A stretch of DNA of 64,000 nt from Hymenobacter sp. PAMC 26628 (GTDB lineage: Bacteria > Bacteroidota > Bacteroidia > Cytophagales > Hymenobacteraceae): contig NZ_CP014304.1 in the NCBI RefSeq assembly GCF_001562275.1, forward strand, positions 2,790,001-2,854,000, read 5' to 3'. A program made the translations under genes and the position numbers. Below the pieces are notes generated by a model. It searched no databases. It saw only the letters and a program-made list of their open reading frames with translations, and had not been told where the DNA came from. Of this stretch, positions 26,230 to 34,907 are shown piece after piece; position 1 is the first letter of the stretch, and every line of letters begins with the position of its first letter.

Positions 26230-27105
26230 CTACGAAAGCAGGTTTTTCTTCATGTACGCCGCGCTCTGGGTAATGCTTTGGTAAGCATCCATAGCGAAGT
26301 ATTCCTGCTCCATGAAAGGGTGTTGCAAGCCCGCCGTTTTCGCGTATTTAATAATCTTTTTGAAGTCGATGGTACCCGACCCAATTTCTGTGTTGTGTTC
26401 GGGCTGGGCCTTTTCCATGTCCTTTATGTGCCACATCGGGAAGCGCTTGGGATTGGCTTCGATTAATTTAATGGGGTCGCGGCCAGCGCGTACTACCCAA
26501 TAAATGTCCATCTCAAAATCTACCAGGCGCGCGTCAGTTTCCTTCAGCATCACGTCGTACAGCGCCACTCCGTTCACGGGCTGAAATTCGAAGTCGTGGT
26601 TGTGGTAGCCCAGGCGCAGGCCGGCCGCTTTGCACAGCTCCCCAGCCTTATTCAATTTCTCGGAAATCATTTTAAAATCGTCCGTCGTTTTGCGCAGCGC
26701 AGCGTCCAAATACGGTACCACGATGTACTGCTGGCCACAGGCATTGGCCGCCGCCATGTAGGCTTTAAATACCTCCTGGTTGCCGTCGCGCAGGTAGGCG
26801 CCCATGTCGTAGTGGCCGCTCGGCGTGGTGAGGCCATTGGCCGCCAGTACCGCCTTAAATTCTTTCGGTGCTAAGCCCCAATAGTGCGTTTCCGGGCTGT
26901 AGCCGTAAGTTTCCACTTCCTTGTAGCCCGCCTTGCCTACCTTGGCCAGCACGCCTTTCGCGTCTTTGCCAATGTAGTCGCGTAGCGTGTACAGCTGCAA
27001 CCCTGCCTTCAGCGTGGACGGGGCCGCCAGCAGGGCCCCGGGGTTCACCAAGGAAAGGGCCGATAGGATGCCGGCCTGTTTCAGAAAATCTCTGCGTTGC
27101 GTCAT
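26230..27105 (-). CDS. Tat-exported TIM-barrel sugar isomerase/epimerase-like protein (2)
   Basis: 291 residues from ATG 27105 (MTQRRDFLKQAGILSALSLV), with a Tat motif. Barrel metal/acid-base pattern: GYHNHDFEF, DFEMDIYWVV, MWHIKDME and MEQEYF. Clearly a paralogue of the plus-strand protein at 24389, sharing GLQLYT(V/L)RD, the HWG/YG segment and the C-terminal YMKKNL. It probably works on the same class of keto-sugar in the periplasm. 42 bases downstream of the hydroxypyruvate-isomerase-like gene. Confidence 0.86.
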   Translation of the reverse strand: MTQRRDFLKQAGILSALSLVNPGALLAAPSTLKAGLQLYTLRDYIGKDAKGVLAKVGKAGYKEVETYGYSPETHYWGLAPKEFKAVLAANGLTTPSGHYDMGAYLRDGNQEVFKAYMAAANACGQQYIVVPYLDAALRKTTDDFKMISEKLNKAGELCKAAGLRLGYHNHDFEFQPVNGVALYDVMLKETDARLVDFEMDIYWVVRAGRDPIKLIEANPKRFPMWHIKDMEKAQPEHNTEIGSGTIDFKKIIKYAKTAGLQHPFMEQEYFAMDAYQSITQSAAYMKKNLLS

Positions 27106-27146
27106 GGGGCCCTGGAGAGGAGTAAGGAAGGATTTAATTAATTGCG

Positions 27147-28034
27147 CTAGATGTCGCACAGCTGCACCGCCTTGCGAAGCGACGCCAGTTTATCGGGTTG
27201 CTTCGGAATAAATTCCTGGGCCACGTACCCTTTAAAACCCGTTGCCTTGATGGCGCGCATGATGGCCGGGTAGTATAGCTCTTGGGTGTCGTCAATCTCG
27301 TTGCGGCCAGGCACACCGCCAGTGTGGTAGTGCGCAATGTAGGCGTGGTTATCGGTGAGGGTTCGGATGACATCGCCCTCGTCAATCTGCATGTGGTAGA
27401 TGTCGTAAAGCAGCTTGAAGTGCTCCGAGCCCAGCTTCTTGGCCAATGCCACGCCCCAGGCTGTATGGTCGCACTGGTAATCGGGGTGGTTCACTTTGCT
27501 GTTCAGCAATTCCATCACCAGCACTACGTTGTGCTTCTCGGCCAGGGCCATCAGCGGTTGCAAGCCCTGTACGCAATTGGTGATGCCGGTCGCGTCGTCC
27601 AGGCCGCGCCGGCTGCCACTGAAGCAAATCAGGTTCCGGTACCCAGCTTTCGCCACCAGGGGAATCATGGCCGAGTAGTTCTTCAGCAGCGTCGCGTGAA
27701 ACTTCGGGTCGTTGAAGCCATCGGTCAGGTTAATTTCCGCGCCGTTGCACATGGGCGAATCCAAGCCGTATTTTTTTAGCGTGGGCCATTCCTGGGGCCC
27801 CACCAAATCAATACCTTTGATGCCAATGCTTTTGGCGGCGGCACATAGTTGGTCGAGCGATATATCGTTGTAGCACCAGCGGCAAACCGAGTGGTTGATG
27901 TTGTTTTTCAAAGCAGCGTCGTTCACGAGGTTTTCGGCCGGCGCAAAGGCCCCCAGCGCGCCCACGGCACCCAGGGAAGCCGTGCCCGCAACAATGTTTT
28001 TGATTACCGCGCGGCGGTTTGGTTGAGCAGCCAT
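27147..28034 (-). CDS. Exported hydroxypyruvate isomerase-like TIM-barrel protein
   Basis: 295 residues. N-terminal RRAVIKNIVAGTASLGAVGA fits a Tat-type signal. The barrel shows the COG3622 pattern: MELLNSKVNHPDY, LLYDIYHMQIDEGD, AHYHTGGVPGRNEI and YVAQEFIP, giving the metal-binding Glu, Asp, His and Glu. Enzymes of this group isomerise hydroxypyruvate or related small sugars; export in this protein makes the cytosolic reaction unlikely and points to a sugar-like periplasmic substrate. Middle of the 9-gene run. Confidence 0.85.
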   Translation of the reverse strand: MAAQPNRRAVIKNIVAGTASLGAVGALGAFAPAENLVNDAALKNNINHSVCRWCYNDISLDQLCAAAKSIGIKGIDLVGPQEWPTLKKYGLDSPMCNGAEINLTDGFNDPKFHATLLKNYSAMIPLVAKAGYRNLICFSGSRRGLDDATGITNCVQGLQPLMALAEKHNVVLVMELLNSKVNHPDYQCDHTAWGVALAKKLGSEHFKLLYDIYHMQIDEGDVIRTLTDNHAYIAHYHTGGVPGRNEIDDTQELYYPAIMRAIKATGFKGYVAQEFIPKQPDKLASLRKAVQLCDI

Positions 28035-28121
28035 AGCGGATACAGGTCAATTAATTAATTGCTCGGCCAGCCCCACACGCCGCGGACCTTCGGCCAAGTA
28101 TTCAGCAATTGTACCAAATAA

Positions 28122-28547
28122 TTATTTTATGCTCAAAATATACTTGGTCATTTCCCGCGCGTCAGCCACCGGTAGGCCGGGGTGCGCCGTCATCGGGATT
28201 TCGCCCCAATTGCCTTTGCCGCCCGTAATTATTTTGTTCGCCAGCATGGCAATGTTGGCCTCGGTGGGCTTGTACTTTTCAGCAATGGCAGCGTAGGCCG
28301 GCCCCACTACTTTGTCGTGCTCCTTGTGGCAGCCAGTACAGTCGGAGGCCGCAATTAATTTAGCACCTGGCATAGCACTGGCCAGGTCAGCACCGGGGGC
28401 CCCGGGCGCGTCGCCGGTGGCCGGCACGGCGGTGGGGGCCCCGCTACCGGCGGCTGGCTCAGTGGCAGCAGTTTCGCTGGTTTTGGGCGCTGATTCGCAA
28501 GCGACTAGCAGGGCGCAGCTGCTGAGCAGCAGGGCAATTTTTTTCAT
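28122..28547 (-). CDS. Cytochrome c lipoprotein
   Basis: 141 residues. Signal with lipobox (LLVACES), then a 45-residue Ala/Pro/Gly linker and a class I cytochrome c domain from about 60. One haem site, CTGCH, and the axial Met in EIPMTAHP; ends REMTKYILSIK. Monohaem, periplasm-facing, membrane-anchored. In this operon it is the likely electron acceptor for the GMC/subunit-3 dehydrogenases. Confidence 0.92.
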   Translation of the reverse strand: MKKIALLLSSCALLVACESAPKTSETAATEPAAGSGAPTAVPATGDAPGAPGADLASAMPGAKLIAASDCTGCHKEHDKVVGPAYAAIAEKYKPTEANIAMLANKIITGGKGNWGEIPMTAHPGLPVADAREMTKYILSIK

Positions 28548-28560
28548 CGGAGGCAGGAAG

Positions 28561-29613
28561 TTACAGGCCTAACAGGGTTTTATTAAATTCCGGGTCGGTA
28601 GCGGTATTGGCGAAGTCGTCAAAAGCCTTGTCGGTGACCCGGATGATGTGGTCGCGGATGAATTGGGCCCCTTCACGAGCCCCATCTTCCGAGTTTTTGA
28701 GGGCGCACTCCCACTCCAGCACGGCCCAGCCGGCGAAGTCGTACTGGGCCATTTTGCTGAAAATGGCCTTAAAGTCCACCTGCCCGTCGCCCAGCGAGCG
28801 AAAGCGGCCGGCCCGGTCGAGCCAACTCTGGTAGCCGCCGTACACGCCCTGGCGGCCGGTTGGGTTAAACTCGGCGTCCTTGACGTGGAACATCTTAATC
28901 CGCTCGTGGTAGATGTCGATGTACTCCAGGTAATCGAGGCATTGCAGCACGAAGTGCGAGGGGTCGTAGAGCAGGCAAGCGCGCGGGTGGTGGTGCACTT
29001 TGTCGAGGAACATCTCGTAGGTGATGCCGTCGTGCAGGTCCTCACCGGCGTGCACCTCGTAGCACAGGTCCACGCCGCAGCGGTCAAACTCGTCCAAAAT
29101 GGGCGTCCAGCGGCGGGCTAATTCAGTGAAACCTTCGTCGACCAAGCCGGCCGGGCGCTGAGGCCAGGGGTATACCATCGGCCAGAGCAGGGCCCCGCTG
29201 AACGTAGCGTGCGCCTTGAGGCCCAGGTTTTGCGAGGCCTGCGCGGCGTACTTCACCTGCTGCACAGCCCACTGCTGCCGCGCGGCGGGGTTATTGCGGT
29301 ACGCTTCGGGTGCGAAGCCGTCGAACAGCTTGTCGTAGGCCGGGTTCACGGCCACCAACTGGCCCTGTAAGTGCGTAGAAAGCTCGGTAATTTCCAGGCC
29401 CGCCGCGTTCACGATGCCCTTGATTTCGTCGGCGTAGGTTTTGCTTTCGGCCGCCTTTTGCAAGTCAATGAAGCGTGCGTCGAGCGTGGGCATTTGGATG
29501 CCCTTGTAGCCCAAGCCGGCGGCCCAGCCGCAGATGGCTTCCAGGCTGTTGAACGGGGCTTCGTCGCCGATGAATTGGGCCAGGAAAATGGCGGGGCCCT
29601 GGAGGGTAGTCAT
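28561..29613 (-). CDS. TIM-barrel sugar isomerase/epimerase-like protein (3), cytosolic
   Basis: 350 residues from ATG 29613 (MTTLQGPAIFLAQFIGDEAP); the frame upstream is not conserved. No signal peptide, unlike its paralogues. Barrel pattern CYEVHAGEDL, LLYDPSHFVLQ, FHVKDAEF and LEWECAL gives Glu, Asp/His, His and Glu ligands. Such longer (~350) proteins accompany Gfo/Idh oxidoreductases in many sugar operons, as here: the Gfo/Idh gene ends only 7 bases upstream. Probably acts with it on imported keto-sugars. Confidence 0.87.
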   Translation of the reverse strand: MTTLQGPAIFLAQFIGDEAPFNSLEAICGWAAGLGYKGIQMPTLDARFIDLQKAAESKTYADEIKGIVNAAGLEITELSTHLQGQLVAVNPAYDKLFDGFAPEAYRNNPAARQQWAVQQVKYAAQASQNLGLKAHATFSGALLWPMVYPWPQRPAGLVDEGFTELARRWTPILDEFDRCGVDLCYEVHAGEDLHDGITYEMFLDKVHHHPRACLLYDPSHFVLQCLDYLEYIDIYHERIKMFHVKDAEFNPTGRQGVYGGYQSWLDRAGRFRSLGDGQVDFKAIFSKMAQYDFAGWAVLEWECALKNSEDGAREGAQFIRDHIIRVTDKAFDDFANTATDPEFNKTLLGL

Positions 29614-29620
29614 AAGCAGG

Positions 29621-30772
29621 TCAAACGGTGAATTCGGTCCATTTTTTATCCGACTGGCCCGAGGCAATGACGTTCTCAATGAATGCCATGCCGCGTACGC
29701 CGTCGGCAATACTCGGGTAGTCGAGGACTTCGGGAGGGGCAGTTTCGCCGGCGTCACGCGCTCGCAGGCTCAGGGCGAAGTTGCGGTAGAGGTTGGCGAA
29801 GGCCTCCAGGTAGCCTTCGGGGTGGCCAGCCGGCACGCGGGCATTGTGCTGGGCAAAGGAGCCGACGTAGCCAGTGCCGGTGCGCCGGATTTCGGTGGGC
29901 CGGTCCAGCCACTTCACTTGCAGCGTGTTAGCGTCTACTTGCTGCCATTCCAGGCCCCCTTTATCACCGTAGACGCGGATGCGGACGTTATTTTCCTCGC
30001 CAGCCGCAATTTGCGAGGCCGTGAGCACGGCGCTGGCGCCGTTGGATAACTTCAGCAGTACGGCGCCGTCGTCGTCGAGCTGCCGGCCGGGCACCACCGT
30101 ATTGATGTCGGCGCACAGGCGCGTCACTTGCAGGCCCGTCACGTATTCCAGCAGATTGAAGGCGTGGGTGCCGATGTCGCCCATGGCCCCGGCCACGCCG
30201 CTGCGGGCGGGGTCGGTGCGCCAAGCGGCTTGTTTGTTGGCGCCGCCCTCTTCAAAGCTGCTGAGCCACCCTTGCGGGTATTCTACGTAGGCTTTGCGGA
30301 TGGGCCCCAGGGCGCCGGCGGCCAGTAATTGCCGGGCCTCCTTTACCATGGGGTAGCCGGTGTAGGTGTGGGTGAGGCACAGCAGCCGGCCGCTGGCTTC
30401 GGCCACGGCTTGTAACTGCTTGGCCTCGGCCAGCGAAAACGTCATCGGCTTGTCGAGGACGACGTCGAAGCCATTTTCCAAGGCCATTTTGGCCGGCGCG
30501 AAGTGCAGGTAGTTGGGCGTGACGATGGAAATGACCTGCACGCGCTCGGCTGCGGGCCGTTGCTTTTCCTGGGTTATCAGCTCTTCGTACGAGCCGTACA
30601 CCCGGTCGGGAGCCAGGCCCAGCAGCACACCGGTGGCCTGCGATTTAGCCGCGTCGCTGCTGAAAGCGCCGGCCGTGAGCTCGTATAAGCCGTCGAGGGA
30701 AGCGGCGATGCGGTGGACGGCCCCAATGAAGGCCCCTTGCCCGCCGCCAATCATGCCTAATCGTAATTTCAT
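29621..30772 (-). CDS. Gfo/Idh/MocA-family oxidoreductase
   Basis: 383 residues. N-terminal Rossmann fold with LGMIGGGQGAFIGAVHRIAA, then LDKPMTFSLAEAKQL (the EKP-type motif with catalytic Lys, here DKP) and a C-terminal alpha/beta domain with GDIGTHAFNLLEYVTG (the His of the active site). Oxidises or reduces sugars at C3 or similar positions with NAD(P). It has no signal peptide. 7 bases before the TIM-barrel gene. In a 3-keto-sugar route it would reduce the imported keto-sugar back to the sugar; inference. Confidence 0.9.
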   Translation of the reverse strand: MKLRLGMIGGGQGAFIGAVHRIAASLDGLYELTAGAFSSDAAKSQATGVLLGLAPDRVYGSYEELITQEKQRPAAERVQVISIVTPNYLHFAPAKMALENGFDVVLDKPMTFSLAEAKQLQAVAEASGRLLCLTHTYTGYPMVKEARQLLAAGALGPIRKAYVEYPQGWLSSFEEGGANKQAAWRTDPARSGVAGAMGDIGTHAFNLLEYVTGLQVTRLCADINTVVPGRQLDDDGAVLLKLSNGASAVLTASQIAAGEENNVRIRVYGDKGGLEWQQVDANTLQVKWLDRPTEIRRTGTGYVGSFAQHNARVPAGHPEGYLEAFANLYRNFALSLRARDAGETAPPEVLDYPSIADGVRGMAFIENVIASGQSDKKWTEFTV

Positions 30773-30801
30773 GCGGTATCGTCTTGGGCCACTAGCTTGC
30801 T

Positions 30802-30858
30802 GGCTAGCAGCTGTTAGCCTTCTTTCGAATGGAAACTGACAGCTAGCAGCTGTTAGCC
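30802..30858. repeat. Short direct repeat in the Gfo/Idh-MFS gap
   Basis: GGCTAGCAGCTGTTAGCC (30802-30819) recurs at 30841-30858 with one mismatch. Each copy contains the palindrome-like AGCTAGCAGCT. It fills most of the 98-base space between two co-directional genes. Confidence 0.6.
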
Positions 30859-30870
30859 AACGGTTCAGTC

Positions 30871-32136
30871 TTATACTTCCAAGCGCGCGTTAGCTTCGGC
30901 GTAGCTGATTTCTTCGGCAGTCACGGGGGCGTTGCGGTCCTTAAATAACAGAAGGAATACTACCAGCACGCCCGCCGCGATGGCGGCCGGAATTAACCAG
31001 ATGGTACGCCAATCGTGTAAGCTGGCGCTGATTTGGTGGGCGTCCACAATCTGGCCCGACAGTAACGAGCCAATCAGCATACCCACGCCGTAAGTAGCCA
31101 GCGTGATGAAGCCCTGAGCAGCGCTTTTCGATTGCTCGCCAGCTAAGTTGTCGGTGTAAATTTGGCCCGTTACGAAAAAGAAATCGTAGCAGATTCCGTG
31201 CAGCACAATGCCCGCAATCAGCATCCAATAGTTGCTCCCGCCGTTGCCGTAGGCAAAAAACCCGTAGCGTATCACCCAAGCCAACATGCCGATGGCCAGC
31301 ATTTTCTTCACGCCCAGTCGGACAAAAAACACCGGAATCAGCAGCATGAACAGCACTTCCGACACCTGGCCCAGGCTTTGCACGCCAGCAGCTGATTTCA
31401 TGCCCACTTCGTTCAGGAACGGGTTGGTGAAGCCGTAATAAAAGGACAGGGGCACGCAAATGGCTACCGAAGCCAGGAAAAACACCAAGTAAGAACGGTT
31501 CTTCAGGAGCCGAATGGCGTCCAGGCCCAGCAGGTCGCCCACGGTGGTCGGACCTGCCTTCTTAATTGGAGGTGTGGCCGGCAGTGTAAAGCTAAACAGC
31601 CCGAGCAACGCCGACGCGCCAGCCGCCATCTTAAAAGTAAGAACTAACGAGGTAAAGCCGTTAACGTCCTTGTTTTCCCAATGTAGCCAGCCAATGGTAA
31701 GGCCGGCAATGATCCAGCCGAGCGTACCCAATACTCGGATGGAGGCGAATTCCTTCTCTGGATTCTGCAGCTGCCGGAAAGAGATGGAATTAACCAACGC
31801 CAACGTAGGCATGTACAAAATCATGTAGATGAGGATATAGGGGTAGAAAGCGCCGAAATCGGGAGCGGCGGCCGCTTGCCACAGCAGCACGGCCCCCGCC
31901 AAGTGCAGCACCCCCAGTATCTTCTGGGCTGAAAAAAAACGATCCGCAATTAACCCGATAATGAAAGGCGCAACAATCGCGCCTATGGATTGGGTGAGCA
32001 CGGCCACTCCTACCTGAACCCCTGTGGTATGCAGGTTGCTCTGCAAGTAAGTCCCCAGCGTCACAAACCAAGCCCCCCAGATGAAAAACTCCAGGAACAT
32101 CATCAGCGACAGCTTAAAGCGGATGGTAGCGGTCAT
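30871..32136 (-). CDS. MFS permease, nucleoside:H+ symporter-like
   Basis: 421 residues from ATG 32136 (MTATIRFKLSLMMFLEFFIW). About 12 hydrophobic segments. The start MMFLEFFIWGAWFVTLGTYL and the PFIIGLIADRFF segment are the signature of the nucleoside/H+ symporter branch (NupG/XapB), which in Bacteroidota is widely found in sugar operons. The substrate here is more likely a sugar or keto-sugar than a nucleoside, judged by its neighbours. Part of the 9-gene run. Confidence 0.88.
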   Translation of the reverse strand: MTATIRFKLSLMMFLEFFIWGAWFVTLGTYLQSNLHTTGVQVGVAVLTQSIGAIVAPFIIGLIADRFFSAQKILGVLHLAGAVLLWQAAAAPDFGAFYPYILIYMILYMPTLALVNSISFRQLQNPEKEFASIRVLGTLGWIIAGLTIGWLHWENKDVNGFTSLVLTFKMAAGASALLGLFSFTLPATPPIKKAGPTTVGDLLGLDAIRLLKNRSYLVFFLASVAICVPLSFYYGFTNPFLNEVGMKSAAGVQSLGQVSEVLFMLLIPVFFVRLGVKKMLAIGMLAWVIRYGFFAYGNGGSNYWMLIAGIVLHGICYDFFFVTGQIYTDNLAGEQSKSAAQGFITLATYGVGMLIGSLLSGQIVDAHQISASLHDWRTIWLIPAAIAAGVLVVFLLLFKDRNAPVTAEEISYAEANARLEV

Positions 32137-32193
32137 AAGCCAGAAAAGAGGGTAAGGCAAAAAGTAATGGGGCCCCGGTGGGCCGGGCCGGAA

Positions 32194-32808
32194 TCAGGAC
32201 GTGGCCCAGGCCTTGTCGCCTTTTTTGTAAGGCACATTACCGTCGTAGCGGCCAGGGACGGGCAGGTAGCGCAGGGCCTTGGTGGCGCCCACTTCGGACG
32301 TGAAGTAGCCGAGCAACGTCAGTTGCTTCATCATGCGGAAGTAGTGGCTGGGGGCCCCTTTCTCGGCGTGGGCAGCGGCGTACTCCTTCTGCTCTTTGTC
32401 CAAGGCCACCAGCAGGGCGGTGCGCTCGGCGGGGTCGCAAGCCAGGAAGCCCTTGCTGTACTGCTTGTTGCACGCCTCGCTGAGCTTCACAATGCCCTCC
32501 GTGAAAATCTTCTGGTCGGCGGCGGTGTAGCAGTCACGCACCATCACGTTCATGAAGCGGCCGATGCGGGCCTCTTTGGCCCCCGGCGAAGCGGCGGTGG
32601 TGGGCAAAATGGTGTCGCCTACCTCATCGAGCAGGCGTATCTGGTCCATATCCAGGTCGGGCATTTTGGCCAAGGGGGCCCCAGCGCCGGCGCCGGCCTC
32701 CGCGGCCGGCTTGCCGGGCGAGGAGCAGCTGCTCAGAAACATATCGGCACCAATAACGGTGCCACCCATCAACAGGGCTACGCGGGCAATTGCATTTCTG
32801 CGGTCCAT
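32194..32808 (-). CDS. Gluconate 2-dehydrogenase subunit 3-family lipoprotein, copy 2
   Basis: 204 residues from ATG 32808 (MDRRNAIARVALLMGGTVIG), with a twin-Arg signal and a lipobox (LSSCS). The body shows LLDEVGDTILPTTAASPGAKEARIGRFMNVMVRDCY and LGYFTSEVGATKALRYLPVPGRYDGNVPYKKGD, the same plan as the copy at 20318. It starts 11 bases after the GMC stop, so both subunits are made together. Predicted periplasmic. Confidence 0.86.
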   Translation of the reverse strand: MDRRNAIARVALLMGGTVIGADMFLSSCSSPGKPAAEAGAGAGAPLAKMPDLDMDQIRLLDEVGDTILPTTAASPGAKEARIGRFMNVMVRDCYTAADQKIFTEGIVKLSEACNKQYSKGFLACDPAERTALLVALDKEQKEYAAAHAEKGAPSHYFRMMKQLTLLGYFTSEVGATKALRYLPVPGRYDGNVPYKKGDKAWATS

Positions 32809-32819
32809 AAAAACGGAGC

Positions 32820-34496
32820 TTAAACGTTTTGTTTCTTGAGTTCGCTCACGGCGTGGTCCACGGCGCGGGCCGTGAGGGCCATGTAAGTCAGCGAGGGGTT
32901 TTGGCAGGCCGCCGAAGTCATGGCCGCGCCGTCGGTCACGTACACGTTGGGCGCATCCCACACCTGGTTGTGCTGGTTGAGCACCGACGTTTTGGGGTCG
33001 CGGCCCATGCGCGCCGTACCCATCTCGTGGATGCCGCCGCCCAGCACGTAACCGTTGTCGTAGGTTTTCACGTTTTTCAGGCCCGCCATTTCCAGCATCT
33101 CCTTCGCGTCGGCCATCATGTCGACGCGCATCTTTTTCTCGTTTTCGCGGGTATGGGCGTCGATGGCCAGCACCGGCAGGCCCCACTTGTCCTTCTTGGT
33201 TTTGTCGAGGAACGCGCGGTTGTCGTGGTAAGGCAAAGTTTCGCCGAAGCCCGTCAGGCCCATCGTCCACTTACCTGGCTCGGTGAGGGCGTCCTTGAAT
33301 TCGCCGCCGATGTTCATTTCCGGAATTTCGCGGCTCCAGCCCTCACGGCTGGCGCTGCCCTGGTAGCCAAACCCGCGGATGTAGTCGCGCTTGTCGCCGA
33401 ACAGGTTGCGGTAGCGGGGCACGTAAATGCCGTTGGCCCGCCGCCCGTACACGTACTTGTCTTCGTAGCCGTCGGCGTCGCCGTGGGCCCCCGCCCGGAA
33501 GTGGTGGTCCATCAGGTTGTGGCCCAGCTCGCCGCTGCTGCTGCCCAGGCCCTCGGGCCACACGTCGGTGGCCGAGTTCATCAGCACCCACGCCGAGTTC
33601 AGCGCCGAGGCGTTCAGGAAAACGACCTTAGCGTAGTACTCGTAGGTCTGGTTGGTTTCGGCATCGAGCACCTCCACGCCTTTGGCGCGCTTGGTGTCCT
33701 TGTCGTAAAGAATCTTGGTGACGATGGAGAACGGGCGCAGCGTGAGGTTGCCGGTGGCAACCGCGGCGGGCAGCGTGGCCGACTGCGTGCTGAAGTAAGC
33801 CCCAAACGGGCAGCCCAGCCAGCACTTGTTGCGGTACTGGCAGTTGGTGCGGTTGTGGTGCGGCCGCGTAATGTTGGCCGTGCGGCCGATGACCATGCGG
33901 CGGTGCTCGTAGTTCTTTTTGATGCGGGCCGCCACGTCCTTCTCCACAATGTTCATGTCCATGGGGGGCATGAAGTCGCCGTCGGGTAGTTGCGGCAGCC
34001 CATCGCGGTTGCCGCTGATGCCGGCAAATTTCTCCACGTACGAGTACCAGGACGCCAAATCTTTGTAGCGAATGGGCCAATCAACGGCGATGCCATCGTT
34101 TGCATTTGCCGAGAAGTCGTAGTCGCTCAGGCGGTATGATTGGCGGCCCCACATCAGCGAGCGGCCGCCCACGTGGTAGCCCCGGAACCAGTCGAAGGGC
34201 TTCACCTCCACGTAGGGGCTTTCCTGCTCGTTGACCCAGTAGTTCAGGTTGGCCTCGTTCAGGGTGTAGTCGCGGCCCAGCACCGGGTACTCGGCAATCA
34301 TCTTCTGGGTTTTGCCGCCGCGGTGCGGGAATTCCCAGGGCGCCTTGTTGGCGTTGACGTAGTCCTTGATGTGCTCGATGTTTTCGCCGCGCTCGAGCAT
34401 AATGGTCTTTAGCCCTTTTTCGGTTAGCTCCTTGGCTGCCCAACCGCCCGAAATTCCCGATCCGATGACGATGGCATCATACGTGTTTTTTTCCAT
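32820..34496 (-). CDS. GMC-family oxidoreductase (FAD), copy 2
   Basis: 558 residues from ATG 34496 (MEKNTYDAIVIGSGISGGWA). FAD-binding IVIGSGISGG at 9-18; FRGYHVGGRSLMWGRQSYR; Cys-rich CQYRNKCWLGCPFGAYFSTQ; the C-terminal GGGIHEMGTARMG and NPSLTYMALTARAVDHA with catalytic His and Asn. It is the first gene of the apparent 9-gene operon. It resembles the copy at 18613 throughout but is divergent enough to have another substrate. Likely partner is the small subunit downstream, with the cytochrome c at 28122 as acceptor. Confidence 0.9.
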   Translation of the reverse strand: MEKNTYDAIVIGSGISGGWAAKELTEKGLKTIMLERGENIEHIKDYVNANKAPWEFPHRGGKTQKMIAEYPVLGRDYTLNEANLNYWVNEQESPYVEVKPFDWFRGYHVGGRSLMWGRQSYRLSDYDFSANANDGIAVDWPIRYKDLASWYSYVEKFAGISGNRDGLPQLPDGDFMPPMDMNIVEKDVAARIKKNYEHRRMVIGRTANITRPHHNRTNCQYRNKCWLGCPFGAYFSTQSATLPAAVATGNLTLRPFSIVTKILYDKDTKRAKGVEVLDAETNQTYEYYAKVVFLNASALNSAWVLMNSATDVWPEGLGSSSGELGHNLMDHHFRAGAHGDADGYEDKYVYGRRANGIYVPRYRNLFGDKRDYIRGFGYQGSASREGWSREIPEMNIGGEFKDALTEPGKWTMGLTGFGETLPYHDNRAFLDKTKKDKWGLPVLAIDAHTRENEKKMRVDMMADAKEMLEMAGLKNVKTYDNGYVLGGGIHEMGTARMGRDPKTSVLNQHNQVWDAPNVYVTDGAAMTSAACQNPSLTYMALTARAVDHAVSELKKQNV

Positions 34497-34907
34497 GAAG
34501 CTGCTCCTGAATAATGGGTGGGGTTGAATTTATAAAGACTTTGCGAAGCCAACGCGGAAACACAAGGTGGCCAATCTTTTGCTAAGTAATCAAGCAGTTA
34601 AGATCGTTCAGCTAATTTACCGCAAACCATTGTGCCGGTTTAGCACTGGCAATGTAATGAGGATTTCTAACTTCTGCCGAGGCCTACGGCACAAAACTGG
34701 GTTTTCGTGGCACATTCCAACGTTCAGCTTCACTGGCAAGTAGGGGCAATGCTCAATCGTTTTAGCAAAGCTGAGGCGTATTCCTACCCTATGCTACGGT
34801 TGGGGCCCCACACGCCCCGCTGGTCCCCGGCCATTTCTGCCGAACCCTGATTGGCGGGCTCGCCGTATGCCTGAGCACTTCCTCCACTCATCCCTCCTCC
34901 CTTTGCC
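34497..34907. other. Gene-free intergenic region upstream of the operon
   Basis: 411 bases, divergent between GMC copy 2 and the metallo-beta-lactamase-fold gene. It is visibly richer in A/T than the genes. No exact TAnnTTTG box at the right place, no repeat and no plausible small reading frame were found. It should hold the operon promoter, which I could not pin down. Confidence 0.4.
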
